Assembly: GCA_019137115.1 (NCBI GenBank)
Contig: JAGVSV010000262.1
Location: forward strand, 1-7,193
Direction of reading: 5' to 3'
Source: Bacillota bacterium
GTDB lineage: Bacteria; Bacillota; Clostridia; Christensenellales; Aristaeellaceae
DNA length: 7,193 nt
In this document: positions 5,950-7,193 of the stretch, one piece after another
Layout: each line of letters opens with the position of its first letter
How positions within the stretch are numbered: position 1 is the first letter of the stretch
Notes under the pieces: generated by a model
What the model saw: the letters and a program-made list of their open reading frames with translations, nothing else
Databases searched by the model: none
What the model was told of the DNA's origin: nothing
Translations under genes and position numbers: made by a program

Positions 5950-6955
5950 GCAGTTCAAGCCCTTCATACGAACCGATACCGATGATGTCCGGCTGCGTGC
6001 GCGTCTTGTGGAAGCCGTTGTACGTGCCCGGGTCCATCACGTTTTTGCCCAGAAAGATCATCGCGGCGGTTTGCCCGCCGTCCAGGTTATAGGCCATCAC
6101 GCACCCCTGCTCCAGCAGGCGGTCGGCCACAAATCGCAGCGGCATGCCGTCGGAGCGCTTGTTGCGTCCTTCCACGAGAATGCCCACCGCGTGGCCGGGC
6201 GCGACCAGCCCGATCGCGCTGCGCGGCTCGTAGGAGTTCCAGGCTTTTTCCAGCCGCTCGTCCCTGACCCCGTCCTGAATGAGGATCGGCCCAAATGCGA
6301 ACACGTCCGTGGCGCCCAGCGCGAGATAATCCTCCGCCGTGATGTCACCGGGGAAGCGCACCTCCATGCGGCCATCCGGGAACAGCGCCAGCTCGTCCAG
6401 CGGCGCCACGCCGGTGACGCGCTTGGTGTAGGTCTTGCTGTGCACGATTCCGCCATTCCGGATGACGATGCCGGGGTAGCGCTTTTCCTCAATGCGGTAG
6501 GTGAACAGGTCGCCGTTCTGGGCGTACACGACCCGGTTTTTTGTGGCGATGTTCTCCGGGCGGTCGCGCCCGCGGCCGGGCTTTTCGGGGTTGGCAAGAA
6601 ACGACCGGAACGCAGTATCCCCCCGGAAGTGGATGTGCGATATGTACCACACTGTATTCCGGCCGCGCACATTGGCGGAAAAGCGGTTGATCTCCACCCG
6701 GAGATCCTGCGCGATGTAAATCCAGCGACCGCCCAGTTCATCTGCGTGCACGTAGGGCGTTTCGCCCTGCGGCAGAAATCCGTCCGGCGCAAGCGGGGGC
6801 CAGGCGTCAAACGGCGGCGGCGTCACCTGCGCGTACGCGGGCACCGGCGACGGGCTGGGCGAGCCCTGCACCACAAACTGGTCCTCGGCGTGCGCGCCTA
6901 GCAACAGGCACAGCAGCACAGCACACGCCCAGCGATGTGCCCTCATCCTCCCCAT
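5939..6955 (-). CDS. Secreted phosphodiester glycosidase family (NAGPA/DUF2233-type) protein
   Basis: 338 aa. Residues 1-23 form a signal peptide: Arg-rich start, hydrophobic core ACAVLLCLLLG, and a likely cut after Ala-His-Ala. A Pro/Ser-rich linker follows at about 31-49. The rest is the domain named after the human mannose-6-phosphate uncovering enzyme: YVHADELGGRWIYIAQDLRV (68-86), TVWYISHIHF (101-110), YAQNGDLFTYR (144-154), PGIVIRNGGIV (161-171), FGPILIQDGV (221-230) and the hallmark YNLDGGQTAAMIFLG (289-303). The Asn-Leu-Asp-Gly-Gly core with a following small polar residue is the most conserved motif of the family. Bacterial members act outside the membrane on glycosyl phosphodiesters, possibly in wall or exopolysaccharide; the substrate here is unknown. 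The ATG at 6955 is preferred over Met4 because of GGAGGT at 6961-6966. It appears to be a single-gene unit with its own promoter. Confidence 0.88.
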   Translation of the reverse strand: MGRMRAHRWACAVLLCLLLGAHAEDQFVVQGSPSPSPVPAYAQVTPPPFDAWPPLAPDGFLPQGETPYVHADELGGRWIYIAQDLRVEINRFSANVRGRNTVWYISHIHFRGDTAFRSFLANPEKPGRGRDRPENIATKNRVVYAQNGDLFTYRIEEKRYPGIVIRNGGIVHSKTYTKRVTGVAPLDELALFPDGRMEVRFPGDITAEDYLALGATDVFAFGPILIQDGVRDERLEKAWNSYEPRSAIGLVAPGHAVGILVEGRNKRSDGMPLRFVADRLLEQGCVMAYNLDGGQTAAMIFLGKNVMDPGTYNGFHKTRTQPDIIGIGSYEGLELPTK

Positions 6956-6960
6956 TGGCT

Positions 6961-6966
6961 ACCTCC
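6961..6966 (-). promoter_or_regulatory. Ribosome binding site deciding the start of the glycosidase gene
   Basis: GGAGGT on the minus strand is 5 nt before the ATG at 6955 and 14 nt before the internal Met4 codon, so the first ATG is the better start. Confidence 0.7.
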
Positions 6967-6982
6967 GTCCCAGGATGCGCTG

Positions 6983-7011
6983 AACGTACCACCCGCGCCG
7001 GAGGCTGTCAA
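6983..7011 (-). promoter_or_regulatory. Candidate promoter of the phosphodiester glycosidase gene
   Basis: Minus strand: a perfect -35 TTGACA at 7006-7011, a 17-bp spacer and a poor -10 TACGTT (3 of 6) at 6983-6988. Position and leader length (about 20 nt to the ATG) are right, but the -10 is weak. Confidence 0.45.
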
Positions 7012-7050
7012 TCGATCCCCCGCACTCGTTACGTTCCGCTTGTCATTCCC

Positions 7051-7079
7051 CTGACGATCCGCTCCGGCACCGATAGCAT
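7051..7079 (+). promoter_or_regulatory. Candidate promoter of the rightmost gene
   Basis: -35 CTGACG (4 of 6) at 7051-7056, a 17-bp spacer and -10 TAGCAT (4 of 6) at 7074-7079. The spacing is ideal but both boxes are imperfect; the expected transcript start is near 7086. The remainder of the 178-bp gap holds nothing else I can name. Confidence 0.35.
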
Positions 7080-7112
7080 GGGACGGGCAAACCCGAACAA
7101 CCTGATCCCCAG

Positions 7113-7126
7113 AAAGGAGGCCCTTT
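7113..7126 (+). promoter_or_regulatory. Ribosome binding site inside a small hairpin
   Basis: AAAGGAGG at 7113-7120 is an excellent SD, but its end is 13 nt from the ATG at 7134, longer than usual. AAAGG (7113-7117) can pair with CCTTT (7122-7126) around a 4-nt loop, which would hide part of the SD. No start codon lies closer in any supported frame. Confidence 0.5.
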
Positions 7127-7133
7127 TACCGCC

Positions 7134-7193
7134 ATGCAAACCGCAGCAACCGTTATTGCCATCATCCTGTTTGTCGTGGGCATTGTCTGCACC
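7134..7193 (+). CDS. N-terminus of a probable membrane protein (3' partial)
   Basis: Only the first 20 codons are in the window: MQTAATVIAIILFVVGIVCT. After a short polar start the sequence is almost entirely hydrophobic, so it is a membrane segment or signal anchor. It is too short to assign a family. The small integral membrane DUF456 family starts in a similar way, but that is a guess. The strong upstream SD and candidate promoter support a real gene start. It is transcribed divergently from the secreted glycosidase gene. Confidence 0.6.
   Translation, partial: MQTAATVIAIILFVVGIVCT

Noticed and set aside
5943..5972. Inverted repeat TTCGTA ... TACGAA at the end of citF
   Set aside because: Six-bp arms with an 18-nt loop and no T-run on either strand; likely chance.
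5918..6901. Plus-strand open frame of 327 codons opposite the glycosidase gene
   Set aside because: No domain, no SD, biased composition; the opposite strand has a signal peptide and the NLDGG motif.

Overview
The window is GC-rich, densely packed bacterial chromosome, with G or C at most third codon positions. The protein families and strong Shine-Dalgarno (SD) sites fit an anaerobic, fermentative, high-GC Firmicute (Clostridia, for example a gut-type Christensenellales or Oscillospirales relative). That placement is inferred from protein style and gene content; there is no rRNA or other marker to fix it. I see no tRNA, rRNA, CRISPR array, insertion sequence or large repeat.

Layout: (1) 1-270, plus strand: the C-terminal end of a probable CHAP/NlpC-P60-like cysteine peptidase or amidase. 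(2) 271-3263, minus strand: a three-gene operon, in transcription order a Gfo/Idh/MocA-type NAD(P)-dependent oxidoreductase, a sugar phosphate isomerase/epimerase-type TIM-barrel protein, and an uncharacterised protein ending in a PriA-like domain. (3) 3264-3404: a compact divergent control region with back-to-back promoters and a pseudo-palindrome covering both -35 boxes. (4) 3405-5949, plus strand: citD-citE-citF, the gamma (acyl carrier), beta (lyase) and alpha (CoA-transferase) subunits of citrate lyase, joined by 4-bp start/stop overlaps. (5) 5939-6955, minus strand: a secreted phosphodiester glycosidase (NAGPA-domain) protein, convergent with citF and overlapping it by 11 bp. (6) 6956-7133: a second divergent control region. 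(7) 7134-7193, plus strand: the first 20 codons of a probable membrane protein.

How the genes fit together: CitDEF should split citrate (or a close analogue such as citramalate) into acetate and an oxo-acid, using an acetylated prosthetic group on CitD Ser14. The genes normally needed to make, attach and acetylate that group (citG, citX, citC) are absent from this unit, which is bounded on both sides by opposite-strand genes; they must lie elsewhere or be replaced. The divergent operon looks like catabolism of an unusual sugar, polyol or sugar acid. The shared promoter region suggests the two units answer to one regulator. This pairing, and the PriA-like protein riding in the sugar operon, are the least expected things here. 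I found no convincing wholly new system.
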